NCBI GenBank assembly: GCA_963513935.1 | Contig: OY740771.1 | Span: 15,022,954 to 15,086,953 of the forward strand | DNA length: 64,000 bases | Origin: Aphrophora alni | Taxonomy: Eukaryota > Arthropoda > Insecta > Hemiptera > Aphrophoridae | Direction: 5' to 3' | Shown here: positions 1-11,619 of the stretch, piece by piece | How positions within the stretch are numbered: the stretch's first letter is position 1 | Layout: every line of letters starts with the position of its first letter | Program-made: the position numbers and the translations under genes | The notes under the pieces: model-generated | Databases searched by the model: none | The model's input: only the letters and a program-made list of their open reading frames with translations | Told to the model about the DNA's origin: nothing

Positions 1-284
1 AAGTCAGAGATAGCAAGAGAATGTGAGATAAGAGATGAAGCTTTTGTCTATTTTTAAGTTTGTAATTAGGATAAAGTCTAAATTTAAATTTTGTCGCAAA
101 ACACAATATGCTGTTGAATAATTGTTGCCATTTAAGGTAATTTTAGGAGATATTTGTGTAAATATATTTACTTGCCTATTTTACGAAATGGATAAGTTTT
201 TTTAGTAACCGCAAAAAATGTTGATCTCAGGTTTTTGACTGTTTCTGTAAACCTAGTTTTCAATGTGGGGTCCGTTCGACTTTG

Positions 285-500
285 TTGTCGCTGTCGTCTG
301 TACGTAAGTATCAGAGAAGTCACAAAAACTTTAAATTTGGTATAGGGAACTATATTGTGTTCTATAAATCCCTATTGATATTCACAAAAATCGAATTAAA
401 AATGTTAAAATGGCTACCAATTTAAACAGTTTAAATATATAAAACGTGTGTTATTCAACTTTAACATACTAAATTAAATTAAAATTCAATGTTTTCAATT
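285..500 (-). repeat. R3 dispersed repeat copy
   Basis: On the minus strand this contains a GTTGAATAACAC-type block, a 'give-or-take' CCAAATTTAAAGTTTTTGTG block and a gacgacagcgacaac block. The same order recurs near 30030-30250, 34250-34660 and 41800-42070. No coding frame is conserved between copies, so it is a non-coding interspersed repeat. Positions 1-284 hold only AT-rich sequence in which I see nothing. Confidence 0.6.
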
Positions 501-544
501 CTACATGTAACGGTAACAACACCACCTCTCTTCGATGACAAATA

Positions 545-640
545 CCAAAGTATTATCAGAAACGTAATTTCGTAATTACGGAGTTCAGAAAACCTGTGTA
601 ACAACGGTTTTAAATAAACTTAGCTTAAAGACATAATTTA
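545..640 (-). repeat. R2 dispersed repeat, 3' fragment
   Basis: Reads on the minus strand as a block containing GTTGTTACACAGGTTTTCTG, shared with 13690-13890, 40440-40680 and 61440-61640. A 7-bp hairpin (CGTAATT / AATTACG, loop TCGT) sits at 563-580. From 641 to 1002 the sequence is AT-rich with no recognised feature. Confidence 0.6.
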
Positions 641-1002
641 ACATTTTTTTTTACAAGCCTCAGAAACCAACATTTGGGCATTACCTTTAGAGGATCTGGT
701 TGTATTTTATGATAGAAATAGAAATAATTTATTTCTCATAACATTTTTATAAAACTAGATGGTGCTGGTGAAAATAGGCAAAGAATCAACGCTATCATTC
801 CAAATTATATTATTATAACAATTACAAATCATTTTCATTATTTATTACACTAATAACAAACTTACAAGCGAAAGAAAATACAATACTTCAATATCTATTC
901 AAATCTAGAACAAACATGGAAACTATGGAAAAAATTATTCAAAATGTATTTTCTGCAAGATCCCATTTATCAACAAAATCAAAGAAAAAAACTCCTAGAA
1001 GC

Positions 1003-2045
1003 TAGAAATTAGCATCCAGATATTCATGAACCGAGTAAAACGCTCTTTGCGTTAAAGTAATTTTAATACGGGTTTTAAATTCATTTACATTTATATGCAG
1101 TTTATTAAACAATTTAATACCGTTATAATAAGGTGTTTTTCAAAGATAGAAAACCTGTTTTAAATAGTTTAAATAACTAAGGATTTATTATTTCGGGTTA
1201 AATATCCATGGATACTCTGCTTTTCAAGGAAATATTTTATTTAGTTTTACTAGCAACAGACAGTTATATATGAAAAGGGTTGGGACAGTTATCAACTTTA
1301 AATCGATGAATAAATTCTTACAAGAAGTTTGACTTTCTAAAAGTCATAAGGCGAATATATCTTTTTTGTACCTTAAAAATAATTGAAATATCCGATGCCT
1401 TACCCCAAACCTCTACACTGTATTGAATTTTAGAGAAAAAAAAACAAAGCAATAGAAGTTTCCATATGTCAATACTTGACTACGTCTCTAAGTATGTTCA
1501 TTTGATAACAAAGGGTGTAATGTTGATTTGTTAATTTTTGTATGAATGGCCTCCAAGAGAGATTCTTATCTAGTAAAATTCCTAGTAAAGTTGCACGTGA
1601 TGGTACAATTTGTTTACCCCCCAAATGACAATATATTTCAATATTATTTTGACTTTGTAATGGTTTAAATTGTACTATTTGTGTTTTCCTTTGTTCAGTT
1701 TCAGTCCATTGAATAAGCTTATTGTGGATTACAGCATTCAATTTATTATTTCAATACTTATTATTTCTCATATTTTTATTTTGACTTTGTAATGGTTTTA
1801 ACTGTATTAAAGGACCCAAAATTGCCCCCCTGAGGAACAACTCACTTCACTCTCTTCCAGCTAGATTGATAGATCAAATCATTATTACGAATGATTGTCC
1901 TTTGATATCGGTCTTCTAAATATGATTTAATCCAACAAATTTACTTTTTCAACGAAGTTATAATTTTAAGTTTGCATGATGGTCGATTAACTTGTCAACT
2001 AATTTATTTTGAAAAATCATGTTGCTGAATAATTTTATCAAAAAA
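1003..2045 (-). pseudogene. LINE remnant A: decayed reverse transcriptase C-terminal half (CR1/jockey-like)
   Basis: Translated from the minus strand in shifting frames, this gives a recognisable string of non-LTR reverse transcriptase landmarks in the right order. WIKSYLEDRYQRTI with VPQGGNFGSF (family usual VPQGS.LGP) lies near 1800-1930. TLLGILLDKNLSWRPFIQKL lies in the longest open frame (1469-1741). IQYSVEVWGKASD and VQKRYIRLMTFRKS lie near 1310-1430, and GIKLFNKL with RAFYSVHEYLD near 1010-1130. Several frameshifts and stops break it. The catalytic YADD region is absent: the DNA between the VPQG motif and the LLGI motif is much too short, and a TTTGACTTTGTAATGGTTT block occurs on both sides of the gap, which suggests a deletion. 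No poly(A) tail or target duplication was found. The family is inferred from the C-terminal motifs, and CR1-like versus jockey-like is not settled. It is certainly inactive. Confidence 0.8.
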
Positions 2046-3399
2046 TAAACTTAAAAAACATTACAAGCCTCAGTATAAACCCTACTTTAAATATCATAAT
2101 TGAACAAAATCAGAGTTTTCGTTGACAAATCAGTTTACATAAAATACGCAAACGCATTTAAGTACAATAACTAAAGTGAAGATGAAGTTGATATGAGAAT
2201 GTCAAGGCAGCATCTTCTATTAATACCGATGGAACATCACTGCGTCGGAATAATTGAATCATTGAACTTTAAAACTTAATTAGAATCATTTCATGCATAA
2301 ACTGTAACGTATTGTTTGACTGGCCTCAGCATTCCAACAGATCACGTTTACAACGTCATCCATCGAAATAGACTTTAAGGCCTCCGGGCCTCTAATGGCA
2401 ATAGAAATACTTAATATATGTACGGAATCATATTGAGTCTAATTTGTTAAGAGAATTTAATATAACCTTACGTTAAGCTTTGTACAGTCTTCTATGAGAT
2501 TTAAATCTATTTTAAATTGTTTTTCTAAGATAGAAATGTGACTCTTTCTTCACCCCTTCTTGAATCATAATATTATCATTTGATTTTCATTCACTTGAAC
2601 TGAGCAATACTTGTGAAAACTTCATTTATCTAATGACAAAAAACAGTATTTTCTAAAATAAATACAACATTTGTTTAAGGTGACGTTTCAACGACTAAGC
2701 CATCATCTTCAATTGCTACATGTACATAAATCTGAGGTGTCATATAGTGATGTGAAGTTTTGTTGTGCATGTAACTATTAATATAAGATGAGTCGTTGAA
2801 ACGACGCTGTCACGTGATCAAAGTGTTTATTGTTGAGTATAAAATTGTGTTTTACTTCATTTACCGTTTAATTTATTATTTTAGACTCTACTTTTATTTA
2901 ACTGATATACTGATATGAATTATAAGGTAAGTTTTGTAGATAAACTGAAAATTCTGACAGAGTTTCAATCGGTGCATTATACTCAGGGATCATCTTTAAA
3001 AAATCGAAATATAAAATGATGGGGCCCGAAGATTCTGCCAAGAGGAGGTCTGCCTAACCTCACATTGTCTATTAGTTGAATGCGGTGCAGTAATGTATCA
3101 CATCTAATTTCTCACCGTACGGGAATGCACGGATTATTCTATTTCTTAACATTGATTCTAGCCATTTGCTAATAGTGTTTTCTACCCCTCGATTTTTACC
3201 TGCTACTATGATTGATTGATAAGCAGTATTAGAGAAATTCAAGTAACTGAAATTCTTTGTTACGTATTGATTTCTCGTTTCTACTCAACAGTTGATGCAA
3301 GGCTTTTTCACAGATATCGTTCTATTTCTTAAATCGACTCCAATGATGACAAAATAAATGTGAAACCGTTTCTATCTTTCAATTTAAAAAAAAGGATAG
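2046..3399. other. AT-rich intergenic DNA
   Basis: Apart from the inverted repeat at 2676-2822 I see no gene, RNA or known element. A short patch near 2320-2400 is slightly richer in GC but has no open frame. Confidence 0.5.
2676..2822. mobile_element. Short inverted-repeat element with degenerate hammerhead-like arms
   Basis: The left arm (2676-2709) contains GACGTTTCAACGACTAAGCC. The right arm (2785-2822) contains AAGATGAGTCGTTGAAACGA, roughly its reverse complement. Read on the minus strand, the left arm has GATGATGG then CGTTGAAACG, the same order of blocks as the hammerhead-like cores at 27189 and 45199. Stem II is weak here and the downstream palindrome is lost. I regard it as a decayed relative of those elements. 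Confidence 0.4.
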
Positions 3400-4506
3400 A
3401 AGTCTGGGAAGGTACCAGATGTATGTAGAGGAGTCACCTACTTTTAACTCCCTTCATGTGCTACAATTCCTAAAAGAGTCGTGGGTGGAGGGAGTCTGGG
3501 AAGGTACCAGATGTATGTAGAGGAGACACCTACTTTTAACTCCCTTCATGTGCTACAATTCCTAAAAGAGTCGTGGGTGGAGGGAGTCTGGGAAGGTACC
3601 AGATGTATGTAGAGGAGAAACCCACTTTTAACTCCCTTCATGTGCTACACTTCCTAAAAGAGTCGTGGGTGGAGGGAGTCTGGGAAGGTACCAGATGTAT
3701 GTAGAGGAGAAACCCACTTTTAACTCCCTTCATGTGCTACACTTCCTAAAAGAGTCGTGGGTGGAGGGAGTCTGGGAAGGTACCAGATGTATGTAGAGGA
3801 GAAACCTACTTTTAACTCCCTTCATGTGCTGCACTTCCTAAAAGAGTCATGGGTGGAGGGAGTCTGGGAAGGTACCAGATGTATGTAGAGGAGAAACCTA
3901 CTTTTAACTCCCTGAATGTGCTTACACTTCCTAAAAGAGTCGTGGGTGGAGGGAGTCTGGGAAGGTACCAGATGTACGTAGAGGAGAAACCTACTTTTAA
4001 CTCCCTTCATGTGCTGCACTTCCTAAAAGAGTCGTGGGTGGAGGGAGTCTGGGAAGGTACCAGATGTATGTAGAGGAGAAACCTACTTTTAACTCCCTTC
4101 ATGTGCTGCACTTCCTAAAAGAGTCGTGGGTGGAGGGAGTCTGGGAAGGTACCAGAGGTATGTAGAGGAGAAACCTACTTTTGACTCCCTGAATGTGCTA
4201 CACTTCCTAAAAGAGTCGTGGGTGGAGGGAGTCTGGGAAGGTACCAGATGTATGTAGAGGAGAAACCCACTTTTAACTCCCTGAATGTGCTTACACTTCC
4301 TAAAAGAGTCGTGGGTGGAGGGAGTCTGGGAAGGTACCAGATGTACGTAGAGAGACACCTACTCTTGACTCCCTGAATGTGCTACACTTCCTAAAAGAGT
4401 CGTGGGTGGAGGGAGTCTGGGAAGGTACCAGATGTATGTAGAGGAGACACCTACTTTTAACGCCCTTCATGTGCTACAATTCCTAAAAGAGTCGTGAGTG
4501 GAGGGG
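3400..4506. repeat. 92-bp minisatellite, about 12 copies
   Basis: The block GGGAAGGTACCAGATGTA recurs every 92 bp (AAGGTACC at 3409, 3501, 3593, 3685, 3777, 3869 and on) with few substitutions and occasional 1-bp indels. Copies alternate between variants such as CCTTCATGTGCTAC and CCTGAATGTGCTAC. Because 92 is not a multiple of three, the open frames seen on both strands (3822-4358) shift from copy to copy and are artefacts of the repeat. Low divergence points to recent amplification or gene conversion. Confidence 0.95.
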
Positions 4507-5159
4507 CTTCTTTAGAAGGTAGTCTCTCATCTTAGAAATTGTAGGCGGACAAAACATCCCTAGAGGTTGTGGTGCAATTCACACCTATATTACGTATTTC
4601 GGATTCTAATTACGTTAAAAAAATAACTCTAATGTAACTGATGTATGGGAGTCATATTGGATATATTATATTAGAAAATTTGTTAATTTTAATTTTTTTT
4701 AATATCCCTCAGCAATATCCTATTTAATTTAATGAATTTAATTTATTTTTAAGATAGTTTTATCATATTGTTGCCACCATATTGGTGCGCAATCTTTAAT
4801 TTATTCCGGCAATTTAAAATTTCGTCTATTTTAATTAAAGAACTTATCACATATATATTCATAACTTTTCGACATAAACTTTAACGAAACTATTACATTT
4901 TTTATAATGTTTTAGCATTTTATAGCCGCCATATTTATTCTGCCATCTTGCAGGTTGGTGTTTGACAAATTTGGACATCAGATTCGTAATCAGCGACCTC
5001 AAAAACTCCAGAGTAACAATATTTATGTAAATTGAACTGTATTAGAAAGTATCTGTTTTTTTTTTTTTGAAAGATTTATTAAGAATTAAATACAAAATGG
5101 TCATTTTGGCTAAACTCAATATTTTTCGTTACATTAGGTTTCGAAACAAGTGCTCTAGA
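4507..5159. other. AT-rich intergenic DNA
   Basis: Nothing recognised beyond T-runs and a short poly-T at 5049-5069. Confidence 0.5.
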
Positions 5160-5300
5160 TAATTTTGAACAAAAGAATTGCGATTCGTGCCACGGTGCAA
5201 CTCCCAAGAAACGATCTTTTGGACATTAGATTTAGAGGATCCTACTTGTCCTAAATTATTATATGGGCTGGGTAAGTACCACGATGGCCCCTATTAACTT
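5160..5300 (-). repeat. R2 dispersed repeat, 5' part
   Basis: The minus strand reads CATCGTGGTACTTACCCAGC then a TCTCTAAAT.TAATG.C block, aligning with 61440-61540. It ends before the TTGTTACACAG part of the family, so it is truncated. Confidence 0.65.
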
Positions 5301-5984
5301 GTTTAAATTGATGATGAAACTCCTAAATTTTTACTTTTTAATATTCCAGCTCTAATGTTCCCAAATCAAAATGCCCGTGTTACCATTTAAACTGCCATAT
5401 TAATCTCCTTCGAGAATAAAAGTAGTTACATCAAACTGTATTTTACATCAAAATTGGGTCATTAAGCGACATATTTACGTCTCATAATGGATTATCAATT
5501 AATTGCCAACCATTCAAAACTAATTAAGCCAAGAACAAAGATATAAATAAACTGTCAGAAGTTAATAGAAATTACTAGTTGTGTCAATTGCCGAGCTGAA
5601 CAAGTTAATCAGTGTTTAAATAAAAATCTAATTATTTAAAGTCATTAATAATCTGCGTCAATAGTTATTCAAAAGTCAGTGAAATTGATTAGCAAAGAAC
5701 TGGTTTAACTTTACCATGCTCCTTGTTTTGAAACGCTTCACGTGTTTATTGGTGAATAGATCTAAACATTTAGCCAACGCCTATTGTTGCCCACGTTAAT
5801 GTCATCAATAAGATTTCATATTTATTGACAGGAAATTTAATAGTGGAGTAAGAATGATTTATTTACTTTCTGGTTTGTTTTTAGTTTATCACATATATAC
5901 GGAGTGTTTAGGAACTCTTTAGGGGATTGATTTTGGAGTTGAAGTAAACACAGAACGAGCATTTATTTGTTAGAAATAAGGTTA
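5301..5984. other. AT-rich intergenic DNA
   Basis: No open frame above background, and no RNA gene or tandem repeat visible. Confidence 0.5.
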
Positions 5985-7060
5985 GTCTCTTCACCATTTT
6001 ATATAGTCTACAAAAAACATATTTTTGGAATGAAATTTCATATCAAGTCCAAATTTGGAATACGCATATTTTATGTGACCTTTTATTAATGTACCGAAAT
6101 CCACAACCTTATTTCGTATTCTTTTCAAAATGGCGGCCGTTTAAACTTTGTAACGTCGAATACCTCGAAAACCGTTAATGAATACAAATTTACAAAAGAC
6201 AAAAATGTTTCCCTTTTAAATGACAAACAAATTGTTTTTATGTATTTTTACTGTAGCTCAAAGGATAACAGTTATCGTCAATAAAATAAAATTAAAATTT
6301 CTTTGAATTTGACAATAATTACCAAAATTAGCCTCAAAATAAAATATTTTTAAATTAAGATGTTTTTAAATAGTAATAATAAAATCAATTGATTAGTTTA
6401 CCATGTTTTTCTGTCAAAATAGTTCATTGTTAGTTCATCTAGGTTAAGTTAGATTAGGTAACGTTAGAAAAGGTTAGGTTAGGTTAGGTAGGAATATGTT
6501 TAGGTAATTATATATATAATAACAACTAAAATTGGACAATATAAGAATGATAAGATTATATTAGTGGTTGCAATAATTACCACAAACAGTTTAGGTTAGA
6601 TTAGGTTAGACAACTACCAAGAAATTATATTTGTATTTTTTTGTCAATAATTCGATTATCCTTTAACTTATTTTTATTAAATTTGTACTTAAAAGAAAAA
6701 TTGTTCTGAACTTTTATTTTTTTGTAAAATTTATGGTTTTCGAGATATTCAACATTAAAAATTTTAAACAGCCGTCATTTGAAAAATAATGCAATGCAGT
6801 CTTCATGTTTTCCACACTTGTAAATCATAACGTACAAAGTCTTGAAAATCTTAGCCTAATATCTTATCCACTTTGAAAGCTCTTTTAAAAATTATTTTTT
6901 TAAATTTAAATACAAAATGACGTATTATTCGAAAACGCAGTTTCGAATATATATTTACAGGAATATTTTTATTTATTTTTATGTAATGAATGTGCTCCCG
7001 AAACTTGTCAATGTATTTCAGAAACACCCTGTATAATACTAAAATCAGACAATATAACAA
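5985..7060. repeat. R5 dispersed repeats, two copies in opposite orientation
   Basis: At 6120-6180 the + strand has TTCAAAATGGCGGCCGTTT followed by a TCGAAAACCGTTAATG block. At 6720-7040 there is TTTCGAGATATTCAACATT, and at 7015-7035 CAGAAACACCCTGTATAATA, the reverse complement of the family's CAGGGTGTT end. The same blocks recur at 43370-43990, 53030-53650 and 55160-55700. The 81-residue minus-strand frame at 6851-7096 lies inside this repeat and is not a gene. Confidence 0.6.
6440..6615 (+). repeat. Short TTAGG telomere-type runs
   Basis: TTAGGTTAGGTTAGG-type runs occur at about 6470-6490 and 6592-6610, embedded in R5-like sequence. They are too short to be a telomere and resemble the degenerate TTAGG patches scattered elsewhere in this window. 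Confidence 0.7.
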
Positions 7061-7099
7061 CAATAAGATTAAATTAGTGGTTGCAAGCATCACCACAAA

Positions 7100-8015
7100 C
7101 AGGTTAGGTAATTATATAATAATAGACTAATGTATATTGTCCCCAACTTGATTTTCTATTTGTTCATTTAGACAGGAAATGTGACTATTCTGGGATTCCT
7201 TTGCCTCCTCTCTTTTGACTAATATCATCTGTTCACCGGAGATCGCTTGTTGTAGTTGTGACAATTCTGAGTTATCTAGCTGTACCTACGTGTTTCTTAA
7301 TCTAGTTATAGTTAGATCCTCTCTTTTAACTTTCATACCATGTATCTCTTAACGTATTTTTTTCTCTTCAGCCTCTTATGTTATTAGGCTATTCAAAGGC
7401 TAAACATATCTAATTTATGCTGGCTTTTCTTAATAATTTTGACGATTATTACCAGATGATTTAGTTTAGAACAAAATACTTATCGATCTCCTCTTATTTG
7501 TTCGTAAAGCATACTTTACAAACACACATTCCAGCTAGAAATGTGACCAAATGAGTTTATATAACTATCAGTGAATAATAATATTCTCTGATGTCGATAT
7601 TTTCATGATGATATGGAAACTTATAACTACCATATTAAAAAGCAACAGCTTCACAGCTATACCATATAATATGATACTATTGATATTATCATAATCTCAT
7701 ATTGTATGGCGCCAGTCAGGCCTACATGTATTTGTTCCCAGTAGAGACAAGGGTCAAACTCACACCTTTCCTGTGTAATGTACGACATGTGTTCCTGCGT
7801 ACTTTCTATGAAGACACACGCTGAGACTAGGGCTTTACAACCTTGTGTAGAGTCGCTGCAGCCGCATCTAACATCTAAAACAATAAAATAATAAACCGAA
7901 TCATTACATATCCCTGTCTAGAATAGGAAAATCTATACGGAAATTACATTATCAAATGATATTTTGCTTTCTACTGTTTTATTGGTTTCATCTGTTGATT
8001 GGGTAAACTTTTATC
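7100..8015. other. AT-rich intergenic DNA
   Basis: No recognised gene or element. A region near 7700-7870 is more mixed in composition but has stops in all frames. Confidence 0.45.
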
Positions 8016-8611
8016 GGTAATTGTTTACAATTACTTTGTCACCTCTAACTTTTTTTAGTATGAAGACATTTGACATATTTAAGTTTGTAAATATAGGAAT
8101 AACATTTATTATGGCCCGGAAAAGTAAAAAAAGTGGGATACTTACTTTAGAAGTAACTATAAACTTACTTTGTTAGCTCACAATTGTCGCACAGAAACGG
8201 ATTGAAACCGGAACACGACGCCATTAGAACTGAGCAACTGACTCATCCACCAGCCCAAACCTTTCGTATGTTTATTTAAATTAATAATCCTTACTTTGCG
8301 AGATAATTATAATATAAGCTATCATAGTATCATTACAAGTTTGGCCAGGTAGCTATATATATTTATATATATAAATATGGCCAAACCTTTCTCAGGTAAA
8401 CGGATTGAAACCGGAACATGACGCCATTAGAACTTACTGCAAAGGACCGCTTCATATCGCAGCATTGATAAGACTTTGACCCTGTGTAACTGGTATTTTC
8501 TAGTTGTTCCGGGCCTTCAAACATGTTTATCTGGCGTTTGTAGTACATTGTTGATAACATATCTAAATACTAAAGAAGTTAGAGGTGACAAAGTAATTGT
8601 AAACAATTACC
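8016..8611. mobile_element. 596-bp terminal-inverted-repeat element (MITE-like)
   Basis: A 36-bp perfect inverted repeat bounds this segment: GGTAATTGTTTACAATTACT... at 8016-8051 and its exact reverse complement at 8576-8611. The outer 18 bases of each terminus are themselves palindromic (GTAATTG / CAATTAC). Inside, the 33-bp block beginning ACGGATTGAAACCGGAACA occurs twice in direct orientation, at about 8198 and 8401, ending GACGCCATTAGAACT. No transposase frame is present, so it would be non-autonomous. No clear target-site duplication was found and the superfamily is unknown. Confidence 0.75.
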
Positions 8612-8822
8612 CTTTTATCCTTATAGCAATATGATTTTTTTAGTCTTTCTATATGTAGAGAGGATCATTTGTAATAAACCACCAGTTTGATTTCCATTCA
8701 TTTTTAATTATAGTTATTTAAATTAGTATTTTGGTTTTTTACATATATAGAGTAGTTGGAACTTCAGTGTAAAGTAATGGTGGATCCAACGCCCTACAAA
8801 ACTCAATTTTTTTCTTGGTTCT

Positions 8823-9070
8823 TTAAAGGCCAAAAACTATTGGGCTTGTAAAAAATGAAGAAAAAGACATAAAATGAAGACCTCTAGCCCTATCATACTT
8901 TAATATCGTCAACATCGGAAGAGAACAAAAGGTATTCAAGAGACCTGAGACGAAATATGAAAGAAAAGGATGTAATACAAGACCACAGCTAGATTCCCTC
9001 AGGGTTGTCAAGCTGTAGTGAGCCCCTGAAGGCTACAAATACTCGAAGGATTTCCTCCTTAAACTGAGAG
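8823..9070 (-). repeat. R1 dispersed repeat
   Basis: The minus strand carries the family order: a CCTGAGGGAATCTAGC block, a CTTTCATATTTCGTCTCAGG block, CTCTTGAATACC, TTGTTCTCTTCCGATG, then CTTCATTTTATGTC. The minus-strand 62-residue frame at 8823-9011 is simply this repeat read through. Confidence 0.65.
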
Positions 9071-9654
9071 GTTCTAGAGAATTTAAGACTCTAACAATTA
9101 AAAGAAGATTGAAGGTACAAAAATATTGTACAAAATTTCATACACATTCATCCATGAAATTAAATACCAACAAAACAAAACTATTAATCGCAAACAAAAA
9201 TACTAAAAAGTGAATGTTAACCATGGACGCTGTTTCAGATTAGTCCAATATTTTTGTGTGAAAACGTTTGTATATTTAAATATAATTGAAAATGGGATAG
9301 CTCGTGTCATAAATTTGTCCTAAATGTAAATTGTGTTTAATTTATATCGAGCTTTTAGTGGCGGTCATGAGGATCCTTTTTCATTATTTGGCAATTTATT
9401 TCAGAATAGATTTTTGTGTACATTTTTTTTCCGTGTAACCAATCATTTAAATTTCTTCAGGGATCCAAAGTCTAAGGATAGTCTATCATCGTTTATGACC
9501 TTTTACAAAAAAGGACCTAGTACCGAGGCATGGGGAACACCGTCTGTAATTCTGTATACTTGATATCATTATCAGTGTTATACTACAGGAGTCGACAGTC
9601 AAATAATTCTAATCTAAGTATTTATATTTAAATTTATTTTAAAAGCATCTAGTA
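9071..9654. other. AT-rich intergenic DNA
   Basis: A 76-codon plus-strand frame (9333-9563) starts at a non-ATG codon and shows no recognisable motif. I do not call it a gene. Confidence 0.4.
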
Positions 9655-10150
9655 TGAAACACCACATGGCAGAGTCATTAATGATCTCCAAATTGACAAC
9701 GCCACCGTACTTTGTTCCATCTCTTGCAAACATCATCTCGAGCGACATTACCTACGAGATCTGCTACATCAAACGCCAAAAAAACCTTTCTGAACCGTAC
9801 TGATGTTTTGCGAGCACTTCAACTTTCTCGCAGCATCTTCTAACCTCTTTTAAATAATAAACTCGAAGGTCTTCCCTCGACAGCCAAGTCCTCAATAATT
9901 CTACTGATATAAAAAAGGTATATTTAAGTCGTCTATGGCATCAAGGGTCCAACTGTACCTAGCCGTGTCATTTTTTATCTCCAAATAAACAACAGGACCG
10001 TACTTTCAGAGCCTTCCTTCCATCTCTTATATTCTACCTCTCGGGAGAAACTAACTACGAGCCCTGATACATCAATCGTCAAACCAACCTTTCTGAAATC
10101 ATACTCGTGATCTGCGAGATCTTCATTCAACTTTCTTTACAACATCAAAG
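9655..10150. repeat. Diverged tandem duplication, two units of about 290 bp
   Basis: The first unit (about 9660-9850) and second unit (about 9945-10150) share, in order, GTCATT..TGATCTCCAAAT-like, CCGTACTTT, CATCTCTT, CTACGAG, TACATCAA.CG.CAAA, CCTTTCTGAA and TTCAACTTTCT blocks. Both are somewhat richer in GC than their surroundings. Neither unit keeps an open frame throughout, so if this was once coding it is decayed. Origin unknown. Confidence 0.55.
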
Positions 10151-11619
10151 GTTTACACAGCTGTATCAAAATACTCATCAGCTGATAAGATGACGTTTCT
10201 ACTGGCTTTTACCTTTTTCGGTAGTAGCATCTCTTTTATTTTTCAGGAAACAATCCTTATATCATCGAAGAGGTTTACACAAGTTTACACAAAATTTAAT
10301 TTCTTGCCAGTATTGTGGATATGAGATCTATGTTCAGTGTTCAATTGTTTCCAGGAGCATTATTCTTCAGTTTGCAATTAGTTTACCGTAGTTTGTCCAT
10401 AGTAATTTGTGGTGTGTACGTGAGTTTTACCGGATGTATTTATGGTTAGAGTATGCTGAAATATTCTATTTTAGCTCGTTTTGACTAATATTTGCATAAA
10501 TTCTTAATAACTAACAATATATATTTTTGAATGGCGACCGACGTTCAAATTTACATGATAGAGTATTTTATGAATATCTATCAACGGTATGTCATATAAC
10601 ATCCCATAATAGCTCATATTAACGTTTAAACCTGAATCCAATGACGCCAAAACTTTCTATGATACTTTTTTTTTTTAACATTAGCAAAGTTATTTGAATT
10701 TTAGACAATTTTAGAATGTAAACTAGGTTGTTAATTATTGAAAAAGTTAAAAAATGGCGGTCTTGTGCAGTTTTTTGTTAGTTGCTCCTGATATAGTAAG
10801 TTATTTTGTGCAGCTTGTCGATCTACATATTAAACTCAAGGTCGGCAAACGTATTTATAAACAAAAATCAAAACAAAGTAATCAGCATGCTAATATTTAA
10901 TATTATAAATAGATATACATTTCATATTTTTTAAATTATCTAAAAGGAGATACTAAGCGAATGGTAAATTTAATTCCAGTTAAACGACGTTTGCAGTCCT
11001 TTAAGTTGTGACGTCACTTGGATCATCATAAGAAGTAGAATAATCTCTGCTTCCTCTTAGTTCAAACGTTTACAGATAGAAAGCGCTAGGGTGAGATCTA
11101 TAAACTGCATTCCTTGAAGTATTTTCGTACAAATTGATAATAACACTCCCCGAACTCACATGTAACGTAAGACTAACTGATTCACTCAATGACTGTCTTC
11201 TCTAATATATTTCCATCTGGAGATGTACAGAAATAAAGGGTTTTTAATTTTGATATGTAAAAATAAACATGATCCAAAAAAAAGACATTCCAAAAGTTGC
11301 ACGCATTATTTTATTTTATTTTCTCAAAATTTAAATCGAATAAGTATACTTCAATATATTTTGTGTGCGTTCAGAATTTGAATTAAAATTTATCACTCTT
11401 GGTTATATCACTTCAGGAAGCTGTTTTTAATAAAGTTAATTTTGATGATTTTAATCAAGAAAGTGTTTATACCACTATTTATAGCTAAAATAATACAGAG
11501 ATTAAATTATTTAAATGGAATTTTGTTCAGTAAGTAGTTTATTTTTAATTAAATGTTCGCTTACAATATTTATTAAACAGTAAATAAGTTTCTGGGGGGG
11601 AGGATCTCAAGGAAGGTAT
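10151..11619. other. AT-rich DNA with a weak R5-like stretch
   Basis: An R5-like patch (GAATGGCGACCGACGTTCAA and later AAAATGGCGG) lies at 10525-10770. The remainder shows no gene, RNA or tandem repeat. Confidence 0.45.

Noticed and set aside
3822..4358. ORFs on both strands in the 92-bp array
   Set aside because: The unit is not a multiple of three and the frames appear on both strands; they reflect lack of stops in the repeat.
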